A stretch of 64,000 bases of DNA from Fictibacillus nanhaiensis (lineage in GTDB: Bacteria; Bacillota; Bacilli; Bacillales; Fictibacillaceae). The translations under genes and the position numbers were made by a program. The notes beneath the pieces were generated by a model. The model was not told the DNA's origin. It made no database searches and was given only the letters and a program-made list of their open reading frames with translations. The stretch covers positions 744,001 through 808,000 of the forward strand of contig JAFHKR010000039.1 in assembly GCA_017052515.1 (NCBI GenBank), given 5' to 3'. Below are positions 30,976 to 39,856 of the stretch, piece by piece (the stretch's first letter is position 1; each line of letters begins with the position of its first letter).

Positions 30976-31064
30976 TTAAAGTCTTTTTTAGGGGGTGATC
31001 GGTACTTTATTTTGCAGCATTGGTTTAGTCATTAAAATGAAAACACTTACAGGGGGAAAATGAC

Positions 31065-32132
31065 TTGAAAAAGAAATTAGGATTAATGGTAACTGCAATG
31101 TTAACGGCCGGTACGATTCTTGCCGGATGTGGATCTTCTGATGACGGGAAGTCTTCTGGCGGAGGAGAGAAAAAAGACTTTAAAGTAGCGATGGTAACAG
31201 ACACTGGCGGTGTAGACGATAAGTCTTTCAACCAATCAGCTTGGGAAGGTTTAACTAAGTTTGGTAAAGATAATAGTTTAGAAGAGAGCAAAGGTTACAA
31301 ATACTTGCAATCTACTGCACAAAGTGATTACAAGCCGAACTTAAACTCACTGATTCGTCAAAAGTACGATGTAGTATTTGGAATCGGGTTCTTAATGGGA
31401 ACCGACGTAGAAACAGTTGCGAAACAACAACCAGATGCAAAACTTGCAATCGTTGATATGGTTGTTAAAGGTGACAACGTAGCGAACATTACGTTCTCTG
31501 AGCATGAAGGTTCATTCTTAGTAGGTCTAGTAGCTGGTATGCAATCTAAAACGAACAAAGTAGGATTCGTTGGTGGTGTTAACAGTGAACTGATCAAAAA
31601 GTTTGAAAACGGGTTTAAAGCTGGGGTATTAACAGCGAACCCTAAAGCAGAAGTAATGGTTCAATACGCTGAAGACTTCAACAAAGCTGAAAAAGGACAA
31701 CAGATCGCGAACACGTTCTATCAACAAGGAGCTGACGTAATCTATCATGCTGCTGGTGGAACGGGTATGGGTGTGTTCACTGAAGCGAAGAACCGTAAGA
31801 AGAACGGTGAGAATGTTTGGGTAATCGGTGTTGACCGTGACCAACACGAAGAAGGAATGCCTGAGAACGTAACACTTACTTCAATGGTAAAACGTGTAGA
31901 CCAAGCGGTATACGAAGTTTCTGAGCAAGCGATGAACGGTAAGTTCCCAGGTGGGAAAATTGTAGAGTTCGGTCTTAAAGAAGATGGAGTAGGTATCGCT
32001 CCAACTCAAGAGAACGTTGAAGAGAAGTCACTTCAATCTGTTGAAGATTTCAAAAAGAAAATCATCGCTGGCGAAGTGAAGGTTCCTAAGACAGACGCTG
32101 AATTTGAAGAGTTCAAAAAGAGCTTAAAATAA
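31065..32132 (+). CDS. nupN: BMP-family nucleoside-binding lipoprotein of an ABC importer
   Basis: Surface-anchored substrate-binding protein of 355 residues. A signal peptide ends in the lipobox LAGC with Cys22 as the lipidated residue, followed by a Ser/Gly-rich tether. MVTDTGGVDDKSFNQSAWEG is the hallmark of the BMP/Med family, and DVIYHAAGGTGMGVF also fits. With the ATPase and two permeases downstream this matches the purine nucleoside (guanosine) importer. Start TTG behind AGGGGGAAAA. Named after B. subtilis nupN by similarity of the operon. Confidence 0.85.
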   Translation: MKKKLGLMVTAMLTAGTILAGCGSSDDGKSSGGGEKKDFKVAMVTDTGGVDDKSFNQSAWEGLTKFGKDNSLEESKGYKYLQSTAQSDYKPNLNSLIRQKYDVVFGIGFLMGTDVETVAKQQPDAKLAIVDMVVKGDNVANITFSEHEGSFLVGLVAGMQSKTNKVGFVGGVNSELIKKFENGFKAGVLTANPKAEVMVQYAEDFNKAEKGQQIANTFYQQGADVIYHAAGGTGMGVFTEAKNRKKNGENVWVIGVDRDQHEEGMPENVTLTSMVKRVDQAVYEVSEQAMNGKFPGGKIVEFGLKEDGVGIAPTQENVEEKSLQSVEDFKKKIIAGEVKVPKTDAEFEEFKKSLK

Positions 32133-32156
32133 TTCAAGTGAAATGAATAACAGGCC

Positions 32157-32180
32157 AGGACTTGGCAGAAGCCAAGTCCT
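32157..32180 (+). other. Intercistronic hairpin between the binding protein and ATPase genes
   Basis: Perfect 10-bp stem AGGACTTGGC / GCCAAGTCCT with a 4-base loop followed by TCCTTATG. The poor U tract suggests partial termination or a 3'-stabilising hairpin, a common way to make more binding protein than ATPase or permease. Confidence 0.7.
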
Positions 32181-32209
32181 TCCTTATGCAATAAGGGGGG
32201 AGCAAGAAT

Positions 32210-33736
32210 ATGGAATATGTAATCGATATGCGCAATATCCGAAAAGAATTCCCTGGAATCGTCGCGAATGATGACATCACGCTTCAAGTTAAAAAAGGGG
32301 AGATCCATGCATTACTAGGAGAGAATGGTGCAGGTAAATCAACGTTAATGAACGTTTTGTTCGGTCTTTATGAGCCTGAACAAGGGGAGATCTTCGTAAA
32401 AGGAAATAAAGTGGTGAACAATGATCCGAATATTGCCAACTCGCTTGGTATTGGGATGGTTCATCAGCACTTTATGCTCGTTGATAAGTTTACTGTTACC
32501 GAAAATATCATTCTTGGAAAAGAGCCTACAAAAGGCGGGAAAGTTGATCTTCAGACAGCTGCTAAAGAAGTACAAGCTCTTTCAGATCAATATGGACTTC
32601 GTGTAGATCCTTACGCAAAGATTGAAGATATCTCAGTTGGTATGCAGCAACGTGTGGAAATTTTGAAAACGCTTTATAGAGGAGCGGATATTCTCATTTT
32701 TGATGAGCCTACAGCTGTGTTAACTCCTCAAGAGATCATAGAACTCATTCAGATTATGAAAAAGCTAGTTAATGAAGGCAAGTCTATCATCCTCATCACT
32801 CATAAATTAAAAGAGATCATGGAAGTCTGTGATCGCTGTACGGTAATACGAAGAGGTAGAGGCGTTGGTACGGTAGAGGTTAGCGATTCTAACCCTGATT
32901 CTCTAGCAGCGATGATGGTTGGCCGTGAAGTAAACTTTAAAGTTGAAAAAATTGATGCTGATCCTAAAGAAGCTGTATTGAAGATCAAAGACCTTGTCGT
33001 TCATGATAGCAGAAAAGTACCTGCGGTAAACGGCCTGAACTTGACTGTTCATGCAGGAGAGATCGTTGGAATCGCAGGAGTTGACGGAAACGGTCAATCT
33101 GAACTTTTAGAGGCGATCACGGGTCTTCATAAAGTACATGAAGGATCGATACATCTGCGAGATAAAGAGATTACGAATAAGTCTCCTAGAAGTGTTACAG
33201 AGAACGGTTTGAGTCATATACCGCAAGATAGACATAAACATGGACTTGTATTGGACTTTTCAGTAGGAGAGAACATGGTGCTTCAAACCTATTATCAAAA
33301 GCCATATTCTAAATCTGGCATATTGAACTTTAAGCCAATCTTTGATAAAGCTAAAAAGTTGATCGAGGAATACGATGTTCGTACGCCAGATGCTTATACA
33401 CCAGCTCGTGCCTTATCGGGTGGAAATCAGCAAAAAGCGATCATCGCTAGAGAAGTTGATCGGGATCCGGACTTTTTGATCGCAGCTCAACCAACTCGTG
33501 GTCTTGATGTCGGAGCGATCGAGTTCATCCATTCCAAACTGATCGAACAAAGGGATAATGGAAAAGCTGTACTGCTCGTTTCATTTGAGTTGGATGAAAT
33601 CATCAACGTGAGTGACCGAATCGCAGTCATGTATGAAGGAAAGATCGTTGCGATCGTAAACCCGAAAGAAACAACAGAACAAGAACTGGGTCTATTGATG
33701 GCTGGAGGAAAGAGAGGTACCGTTCATGCAGAATAA
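32210..33736 (+). CDS. nupO: ABC transporter ATP-binding protein with two nucleotide-binding domains
   Basis: Energises nucleoside uptake. The 508 residues hold two ABC domains in one chain. Domain 1 has Walker A GENGAGKST, the signature position ISVGMQQR and Walker B ILIFDEPTAVL. Domain 2 has a degenerate Walker A (GVDGNGQSE, lacking the GKS lysine), the signature LSGGNQQK and AAQPTRGLDVG. This asymmetry is normal for the sugar/nucleoside (RbsA-like) class. The stop overlaps the first permease gene by 11 bp. Ribosome site AGGGGGGAG. Confidence 0.88.
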   Translation: MEYVIDMRNIRKEFPGIVANDDITLQVKKGEIHALLGENGAGKSTLMNVLFGLYEPEQGEIFVKGNKVVNNDPNIANSLGIGMVHQHFMLVDKFTVTENIILGKEPTKGGKVDLQTAAKEVQALSDQYGLRVDPYAKIEDISVGMQQRVEILKTLYRGADILIFDEPTAVLTPQEIIELIQIMKKLVNEGKSIILITHKLKEIMEVCDRCTVIRRGRGVGTVEVSDSNPDSLAAMMVGREVNFKVEKIDADPKEAVLKIKDLVVHDSRKVPAVNGLNLTVHAGEIVGIAGVDGNGQSELLEAITGLHKVHEGSIHLRDKEITNKSPRSVTENGLSHIPQDRHKHGLVLDFSVGENMVLQTYYQKPYSKSGILNFKPIFDKAKKLIEEYDVRTPDAYTPARALSGGNQQKAIIAREVDRDPDFLIAAQPTRGLDVGAIEFIHSKLIEQRDNGKAVLLVSFELDEIINVSDRIAVMYEGKIVAIVNPKETTEQELGLLMAGGKRGTVHAE

Positions 33737-34778
33737 TACAAACAAGATGAAATTTTTAGTGCCTCTTATCTCCGTGTTTTTAGGACTTCTTATCGGTGGC
33801 ATTATCATGCTGATCAGCGGATATCCACCGATTGAAGCGTATGCGGCTCTATTCGAAGGAATTTTTGGCGGTTCATACTACATGGGTGAAACGATCAGAC
33901 AGATGTCACCTCTTATTCTTTCAGGTTTGGCTGTAGCATTTGCGTTTAGAACAGGTTTATTTAATATCGGTGTAGAAGGACAGCTTTTAGTCGGTTGGCT
34001 AGCTGCTGTTTATGTGGGGATTTTTGTTGATGCTCCAGCCATTATTCATATTCCGCTAGCAATTCTTGCAGCTGGAGTCGCTGGTGCACTATGGGGATCT
34101 GTTCCTGGTATATTAAAAGCGCGTTTTAAAGTTCACGAAGTAATTACGACAATCATGATGAACTATATTGCACTTTATAGTACAAATGAAATCATTCGTA
34201 ATTTCATGCTTGCTCCAGGTGAGCGAACGGAGAATGTAAAAGAATCAGCTTCTCTTGCTTCACCGTTTTTGCAAGAACTAACAGACAATTCTACACTTCA
34301 CTATGGTATTATCGTAGCAATCGTTGCAGCAGTGATCATGTGGTTCTTATTATGGAGAACAACTTTGGGTTATGAGCTTCGTGCTGTAGGGTTCAACCAG
34401 CATGCATCTCAGTACGCTGGGATCAACGTTTCAAAAAACATTGTCCTTTCCATGGCGATCTCAGGAGCATTTGCAGGGATTGCAGGAAGTATGGAAGGTC
34501 TAGGTACGTATCAATACATGACCATCAATGCCGGATTTACCGGAGTAGGATTTGATGGAATCGCTGTTGCACTTCTAGGTGCTAACAGTGCGATCGGTGT
34601 TATTTTAGGTGCTGCATTGTTTGGCGGACTAAAGATTGGTGCACTGAATATGCAAGCTATGGCAGGTGTTCCGACAGAACTTGTTGGAATCGTTATTGCT
34701 TTAATCATCTTCTTTGTTGCGTGCAGCTATCTTGTTCATTGGTTGATGAACCGTGTGAACAGAGGAGGTAAGATCTAA
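33726..34778 (+). CDS. nupP: Nucleoside ABC transporter permease 1
   Basis: Inner membrane channel subunit of 350 residues with about eight to ten hydrophobic segments. Conserved BPD_transp_2 features include GLFNIGVEGQLLVG, the cytoplasmic coupling segment KARFKVHEVITTIMMNYIAL and RAVGFNQHASQYAGINV. It starts within the end of nupO and overlaps nupQ by 1 bp, so the subunits are translationally coupled. Substrate specificity is inferred from the neighbouring binding protein. Confidence 0.88.
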   Translation: MQNNTNKMKFLVPLISVFLGLLIGGIIMLISGYPPIEAYAALFEGIFGGSYYMGETIRQMSPLILSGLAVAFAFRTGLFNIGVEGQLLVGWLAAVYVGIFVDAPAIIHIPLAILAAGVAGALWGSVPGILKARFKVHEVITTIMMNYIALYSTNEIIRNFMLAPGERTENVKESASLASPFLQELTDNSTLHYGIIVAIVAAVIMWFLLWRTTLGYELRAVGFNQHASQYAGINVSKNIVLSMAISGAFAGIAGSMEGLGTYQYMTINAGFTGVGFDGIAVALLGANSAIGVILGAALFGGLKIGALNMQAMAGVPTELVGIVIALIIFFVACSYLVHWLMNRVNRGGKI

Positions 34779-35740
34779 TGAGTTTTATGGATATTCTAGC
34801 ACTAATCATACCTGCTGCTATCGTTTCAGCCGCTCCCTTAATCTTTACTGCTCTAGGTGGAGTCTTCAGTGAACGTTCAGGAGTTGTAAATATTGGATTA
34901 GAAGGCTTAATGCTATTTGGTGCTTTTACAGGCGCCGTAACGATCTATTACGGCGAACAGTTTGGATTAGCCGGTGCAGCTCCATGGGTAAGTTTTGTTG
35001 TTGCAATGATCGTTGGAGCGCTATTTGCTTCTATTCATGCTGTTGCGAGTATCTCACTGAAAGCAGATCAAGTTGTTAGTGGTGTAGCGATCAACTTTTT
35101 GGCTGCTGGACTTGCGATCTTCTTAACGAAGAAAATCTTTAATGCGGGACAAACACCTGTCATCTCACAGCGTATCTCTAAAAGTGATATACCGTTTCTG
35201 TCAGATATTCCGGTGATTGGAAAACTATTCTTCCAAAACGCCTATCTGACTTCTTATCTAGCCGTATTCGTTGCTTTCATCGTATGGTATGTTCTTTACA
35301 AAACCCCATTTGGTCTACGTCTTCGTTCTGTAGGTGAACACCCGATGGCTGCAGATACGATGGGAATCAACGTTAAAAAGATGCGTTATGTTGGCGTTTT
35401 ATTGAGTGGTGCTCTAGCTGGACTAGGTGGAGCTGTCTATGTAGCTTCTATTTCAGGGAACTTCACGCACTCTACGATCACGGGACAAGGTTTCATGGCT
35501 CTAGCTGCGATGATCTTCGGTAAATGGCATCCACTTGGCGCTTTAGGAGCTGCTTTATTCTTCGGTCTCGCACAAGCGATCAGTATCTCAGGAGCTCAGA
35601 TTCCCGGTCTGCAAGATATCCCGAAAGTATTCTTGCTTATCGCACCATACGTTCTTACGATACTTGCTTTAGCAGGGCTTGTAGGTCGTGCAGATGCACC
35701 GAAAGCTCTTGGTACACCTTATGAAAAAGGAAAAAGATAA
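34778..35740 (+). CDS. nupQ: Nucleoside ABC transporter permease 2
   Basis: Second channel subunit, 320 residues, about nine hydrophobic helices. Shares the branched-chain/ribose permease features GGVFSERSGVVNIGLEGLML, LKADQVVSGVAINFLAAG and LRSVGEHPMAADTMGIN. Its ATG overlaps the last base of nupP. It ends the importer operon; after it comes a hairpin element and then a terminator at 35925. Confidence 0.88.
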   Translation: MSFMDILALIIPAAIVSAAPLIFTALGGVFSERSGVVNIGLEGLMLFGAFTGAVTIYYGEQFGLAGAAPWVSFVVAMIVGALFASIHAVASISLKADQVVSGVAINFLAAGLAIFLTKKIFNAGQTPVISQRISKSDIPFLSDIPVIGKLFFQNAYLTSYLAVFVAFIVWYVLYKTPFGLRLRSVGEHPMAADTMGINVKKMRYVGVLLSGALAGLGGAVYVASISGNFTHSTITGQGFMALAAMIFGKWHPLGALGAALFFGLAQAISISGAQIPGLQDIPKVFLLIAPYVLTILALAGLVGRADAPKALGTPYEKGKR

Positions 35741-35824
35741 AAAACAGATACTGGTGGTGATATTTTCTTAGATTATATAGCAATCGCTGCTTTTTAATCT
35801 TTTTTTTATCTTCTATGAACAATT

Positions 35825-35890
35825 GTTGATTGTAGTAGAAGGTGCGTGCCTGTCACACGGAAAGCGAGCACCCTAAAAACGAAGATCAAC
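35825..35890. repeat. Short copy of a Bacillaceae intergenic palindromic element
   Basis: The 66-bp element is bounded by GTTGAT (35825-35830) and ATCAAC (35885-35890), with GGTGC (35841-35845) and GCACC (35868-35872) forming an inner stem. The outer ends and the CGGAAAGCGAGC core recall a longer (about 150-bp) palindromic repeat that I remember from many Bacillus genomes; its GC-rich centre is missing here. The right end, followed by TACTTTCAAAA, reappears at 55094. Confidence 0.55.
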
Positions 35891-35924
35891 TACTTTCAAA
35901 AACATCTTTATATAACATATAATA

Positions 35925-35955
35925 AAAAAGTCCGCCATTCGGTGGACTTTTTTTG
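35925..35955 (+). terminator. Terminator before ymfF
   Basis: Stem AAAGTCCGCC / GGTGGACTTT with ATTC loop, followed by TTTT; likely ends the importer operon 185 bp after nupQ. Confidence 0.85.
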
Positions 35956-36035
35956 TTTTATAGGGAGGAATGTCATGTCAGGTATCGAAAATGGGTAAAC
36001 TAGGATGTAGACATAATGAAAGGGGTACTTACTCA

Positions 36036-37340
36036 ATGGGAATTGTTAATCATAAAAAAACCAATCTCCACGGCATGACTGTACATACGATTGAAACAAA
36101 AAAGTATAAGACCACATCGTTCATACTTCAGGTTAAAGAACCGATCAACGAAAAGAACGTAACAAAGAGAGCTTTACTTGCTTATGTCTTACAGAGCGGC
36201 ACTAAAGATTTTCCTTCTTCAAAAGAACTTCGAAGTGCTTTGGATGATCTTTATGGAGCTACATTAAATGCTGATCTTTCAAAAAAAGGCGAGAATCAAG
36301 TGATCAGTATTCGAATGGAAGTAGCAAATGAGAAATTCTTATCCAATTCAGAACATGTTCTTGATAAAGCTTTCCATTTGTTATCTCAAGTTCTTTTAGC
36401 ACCAGCTCTAGAAGGAGACGTATTTAAAGAAGGAATCGTTAAAAAAGAGAAACGCAGTCTGAAACAACAGATCGAATCGATCTATGATGACAAGATGCGT
36501 TATGCCAATAAACGGCTTTTAGAAGAGATGTACGACTCTGAACCTTATCGTTTAAATGTCTATGGTAACGGTGATGAAGTAGATTCGATCTCATCCAAAG
36601 AACTGTTTGATTATTATCAGGAAGTGATTAAAAACGATAAGATCGATCTTTATGTGATCGGTGATATATCAACGGATGAGATGGTTGACAAGGTTAGTAA
36701 GCATTTTCGTTTTTCGAAAGATAGAAAAGAAGATGAGGCTAACGCGGTGAATGCTGCAGATGAAAAGAGGATTTCTGAGGTTAAGGAAATCTTTGAAGAG
36801 CAGGATGTTCAACAAGGAAAGTTACACATGGGTTATCGCACGTATACCACCTATGCAGACGATGATTATTTCGCTCTACAAGTGTTTAACGGTATTTTCG
36901 GTGGGTTTTCTCATTCTAAGTTGTTCATGAACGTTCGTGAAAAAGAAAGTTTGGCTTATTATGCAGCTTCTCGGTTTGAGAGCCATAAAGGTGCTGTTTT
37001 TGTTATGAGTGGAATTGAAACGGCCAACTACGAAAAGGCTGTAAAAATTATTAAAGAACAGCATGAGGAAATGAAAAAGGGTAATATCACAGAATCTGAA
37101 TTTGAACAGACGAAAGCGATGATCAACAACCAAGTGTTAGAGACGATTGATCACCCGATCGGTCTATCAGAAGTGCTGTATCACAATGTTGTTGCTGGTA
37201 CGGATCGATCCATTGAAGAGTGGATGGAAGGAATAAAAAAAGTAACAAAAGATGATGTGGTTGCAGTAGCTAAAAAAGTAACACTTGATACCATTTTCTT
37301 CTTGAAGGGAGCTGGCACGAATGGGAATGAAAACGTTTGA
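36036..37340 (+). CDS. ymfF: M16-family peptidase homologue YmfF, without zinc motif
   Basis: A 434-residue M16-like protein of the YmfF type. The HxxEH zinc site expected near residue 45 is absent (the region reads RALLAYVLQSGTKDFPSSKE), while the C-terminal substrate-recognition part VREKESLAYYAASRFESHKG is kept. It thus looks like the non-catalytic half of a heterodimer with YmfH, whose gene overlaps by 20 bp. The ATG at 36036 behind AAAGGGG was chosen; the longer frame lacks family-like residues. Confidence 0.88.
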   Translation: MGIVNHKKTNLHGMTVHTIETKKYKTTSFILQVKEPINEKNVTKRALLAYVLQSGTKDFPSSKELRSALDDLYGATLNADLSKKGENQVISIRMEVANEKFLSNSEHVLDKAFHLLSQVLLAPALEGDVFKEGIVKKEKRSLKQQIESIYDDKMRYANKRLLEEMYDSEPYRLNVYGNGDEVDSISSKELFDYYQEVIKNDKIDLYVIGDISTDEMVDKVSKHFRFSKDRKEDEANAVNAADEKRISEVKEIFEEQDVQQGKLHMGYRTYTTYADDDYFALQVFNGIFGGFSHSKLFMNVREKESLAYYAASRFESHKGAVFVMSGIETANYEKAVKIIKEQHEEMKKGNITESEFEQTKAMINNQVLETIDHPIGLSEVLYHNVVAGTDRSIEEWMEGIKKVTKDDVVAVAKKVTLDTIFFLKGAGTNGNENV

Positions 37341-38610
37341 TCAATTAGACGAAACGCTGCATTATGATGAACTGCCGAACGGTTTGAAGGTATATGTACT
37401 TGAAAAGAAAGGATTCAATAAGACGTATGCTACGTTTACGACGCATTATGGATCAGTAGATAATCATTTTAAACCATTAGGTAAAGATGAAAATGTAAAG
37501 GTTCCTGATGGAATCGCACATTTTCTGGAGCACAAACTTTTTGAAAAAGAGCACGGAGACGTCTTTCAAGATTTTAGTAAACAAGGTGCTTCTGCTAACG
37601 CATTCACGACATTTAACAGAACCGCTTATCTGTTTTCAACAACGGGCGATGTGAAAAAGAACTTGACGACTTTGATCGACTTCGTACAAGAACCATATTT
37701 TACAGAAAAGACAGTCGAGAAGGAAAAAGGAATCATCGGTCAAGAGATCAGAATGTACGATGACAATCCAGATTGGCGCGTTTATTTTGGCCTGATCGAG
37801 AATATGTACCACCACCACCCGGTAAAGATCGATATCGCTGGAACTGAAAAATCCATCGCTAAGATTACGAAAGATGATTTATATGAATGTTATGAAACGT
37901 TTTATCACCCTAGCAACATGATTCTTTTTATTGTGGGTCCGGTAGATGCAGAAGATATTTTAAATTTCGTAAAAGATAATCAATCACAAAAAACGTTTAA
38001 AGAAAAAGAACACATCGAACGTTTCTTTGACGAAGAGCCAAAAACGGTCGCAAAAACAAAGAAAGTGATCGAGATGACCGTGCAGACTCCAAAGTGTTAT
38101 ATGGGGTATAAAGAAGCTACCCCTAATCGCCAAGGCAAAGACTTAATGAAACATGAACTCAGTGTAAATCTTCTTTTGGAGATGATGTTCGGAAAAAGCT
38201 CTCCGAATTATGAATCTTTATATGAAGAAGGGTTGATCGACCAGACCTTCTCTTTTGATTACACAGAAGAGAATGGCTTTGGATTCAGCATGCTTGGGGG
38301 AGATACTGGGTCTCCAGATGAATTTGTTGAAAGAATCTCTGGGATGGTAGAAGCCTTTAAACAACAGTCGATCGATGAAGATTCATTTGAGCGTGCTCGA
38401 AAAAAGAAGATCGGTGCTTTTTTACGATCATTGAACTCTCCCGAATTTATCGCCAATCAGTTCACTCGTTATGCGTTCAATGAAATGGACCTCTTTGATG
38501 TGATTCCGGTTTTCGAATCACTTACAGTGCGTGATGTTAAAGAAGTCTTACAGAACCACTTTAAAAAAGAAGCGATGACTGTTTGCCAAGTACAGAAAAA
38601 GAAGTCATAA
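37321..38610 (+). CDS. ymfH: M16-family zinc peptidase YmfH
   Basis: Catalytic M16 subunit of 429 residues. The inverted zinc motif HFLEH is at residues 67-71 (IAHFLEHKLFEKEHGD), and the distal ligand lies in EKEKGIIGQEIRMYDDNP. It begins inside ymfF, showing coupled translation. The pair resembles processing peptidases that trim small peptides; the substrate in this organism is unknown. Confidence 0.9.
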   Translation: MGMKTFDQLDETLHYDELPNGLKVYVLEKKGFNKTYATFTTHYGSVDNHFKPLGKDENVKVPDGIAHFLEHKLFEKEHGDVFQDFSKQGASANAFTTFNRTAYLFSTTGDVKKNLTTLIDFVQEPYFTEKTVEKEKGIIGQEIRMYDDNPDWRVYFGLIENMYHHHPVKIDIAGTEKSIAKITKDDLYECYETFYHPSNMILFIVGPVDAEDILNFVKDNQSQKTFKEKEHIERFFDEEPKTVAKTKKVIEMTVQTPKCYMGYKEATPNRQGKDLMKHELSVNLLLEMMFGKSSPNYESLYEEGLIDQTFSFDYTEENGFGFSMLGGDTGSPDEFVERISGMVEAFKQQSIDEDSFERARKKKIGAFLRSLNSPEFIANQFTRYAFNEMDLFDVIPVFESLTVRDVKEVLQNHFKKEAMTVCQVQKKKS

Positions 38611-38620
38611 TAAATGAAAA

Positions 38621-38650
38621 AAACATCCTGCTGAGGTAGGGTGTTTTTTT
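38621..38650 (+). terminator. Terminator after ymfH
   Basis: Arms AAACATCCT and AGGGTGTTT (one G-T pair) with a run of seven T. Confidence 0.8.
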
Positions 38651-38670
38651 AGAGCAATGAGGGATTAACA

Positions 38671-39396
38671 GTGAAAAATGCGCTTGTCACAGGAGCATCC
38701 GGAGCGATCGGAAGCGAGATCAGTCATTTGTTAGCATCAAAAGGCTTTCGTTTGTTTCTTCATTACAACAGTAATCTATCCGCTGCAGCATCACTTCAGA
38801 ACGAACTGAAGGAAAAATATGGAGTACCTGTTTCCATTGTCAGTGCAGACCTGTCTAAAGCAGGAGGATCAGCTGTTCTATGGAATCAAATTCAGGAAAC
38901 CTTAGATGTATTCGTATATAATTCTGGTTCTGCTCATTTTGGCCTTCTTACAGATTTTACTGAAGAATCTATAACAGAGACGATGCAGTTGAATCTTTTA
39001 AGTGCGATCTCACTGTCAAAAATGATAGTGCCGAACATGATTCAAAGAAAATCTGGAAAGATCATCATGATTTCTTCTGTTTGGGGAGAAGTAGGGGCTG
39101 CATGTGAAACGGTCTATTCAGCTGCAAAAGGTGGAATGAATACGTTTGTTAAAGCACTCTCAAAAGAATTAGCGCCGAGTCAAATACAAGTGAACGGTAT
39201 CTCTCCCGGAGTGATATCCACTCCCATGATGGACCAATTTACAGATGAGGAGAAGCGGTCATTGGCGGATGATATACCTGCCGGTCGCTTTGGAGAGCCT
39301 CGTGAAGTTGCTCATGCCGTCGAATTTTTAATGAGCGAAAAAGCAGACTATATCTCTGGTCATATCCTTTCGATAAACGGATCATGGTTTACTTAA
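38671..39396 (+). CDS. ymfI: Short-chain dehydrogenase/reductase YmfI
   Basis: NAD(P)-dependent oxidoreductase of 241 residues. The dinucleotide motif TGASGAIGSE (7-16), the NNAG-like YNSGSAHFG, the catalytic Ser in MISSVWGE and the YxxxK motif YSAAKGG are all present, ending with SGHILSINGSWFT. It is related to FabG-type reductases; the substrate is not known. Starts with GTG. Lies between ymfH and ymfJ as in B. subtilis. Confidence 0.88.
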   Translation: MKNALVTGASGAIGSEISHLLASKGFRLFLHYNSNLSAAASLQNELKEKYGVPVSIVSADLSKAGGSAVLWNQIQETLDVFVYNSGSAHFGLLTDFTEESITETMQLNLLSAISLSKMIVPNMIQRKSGKIIMISSVWGEVGAACETVYSAAKGGMNTFVKALSKELAPSQIQVNGISPGVISTPMMDQFTDEEKRSLADDIPAGRFGEPREVAHAVEFLMSEKADYISGHILSINGSWFT

Positions 39397-39464
39397 AAAA
39401 AATGTATAAAAAGGGTGAAACTAAGAGATATTAATGCTGTATCAACCTTGAAGGAGGAGACAGC

Positions 39465-39722
39465 ATGTCTGTATTAGACAACTTTGGTCAATGGAAAGAT
39501 TTCTTGGCAGAGCGTTTAAATCACGCGGAACACGAAGGTATGAACCACGACACGATTTCGAACTTAGCAACTGAGATCGGTGGCTACTTAGCGAACCACG
39601 TTGAGCCAAAAAACGAGGAAGAAAAAGTTCTTGCCGATCTTTGGAAAGTGGCCGATGAAAACGAAAGACACGCCATCGCTAACATGATGGTCAAGCTAGT
39701 TCAAAACGACGGAAGCCGCTAA
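39465..39722 (+). CDS. ymfJ: YmfJ, DUF3243 family
   Basis: Small soluble protein of 85 residues starting MSVLDNFGQWKDFLAERLNHAEHEG, split before residue 20 as MSVLDNFGQWKDFLAE. The family is confined to Bacillales spore-formers and its function is unknown. Strong ribosome site GAAGGAGGAG. It is followed by its own terminator. Confidence 0.85.
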   Translation: MSVLDNFGQWKDFLAERLNHAEHEGMNHDTISNLATEIGGYLANHVEPKNEEEKVLADLWKVADENERHAIANMMVKLVQNDGSR

Positions 39723-39728
39723 ATGGTG

Positions 39729-39766
39729 AAGGATGTTAAGAATTTTTTCTTAACATCCTTTTATTT
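39729..39766 (+). terminator. Terminator after ymfJ
   Basis: Perfect 14-bp stem AAGGATGTTAAGAA / TTCTTAACATCCTT with a 4-base loop, followed by TTATTTT. Confidence 0.9.
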
Positions 39767-39856
39767 TGCTTTCATAATAAATTGAAATCATTTATTATTA
39801 GAAACAAGAATAGATGTAGAATTTTGTTTCATTTTGAAAGAATAAGGAGATGAATT

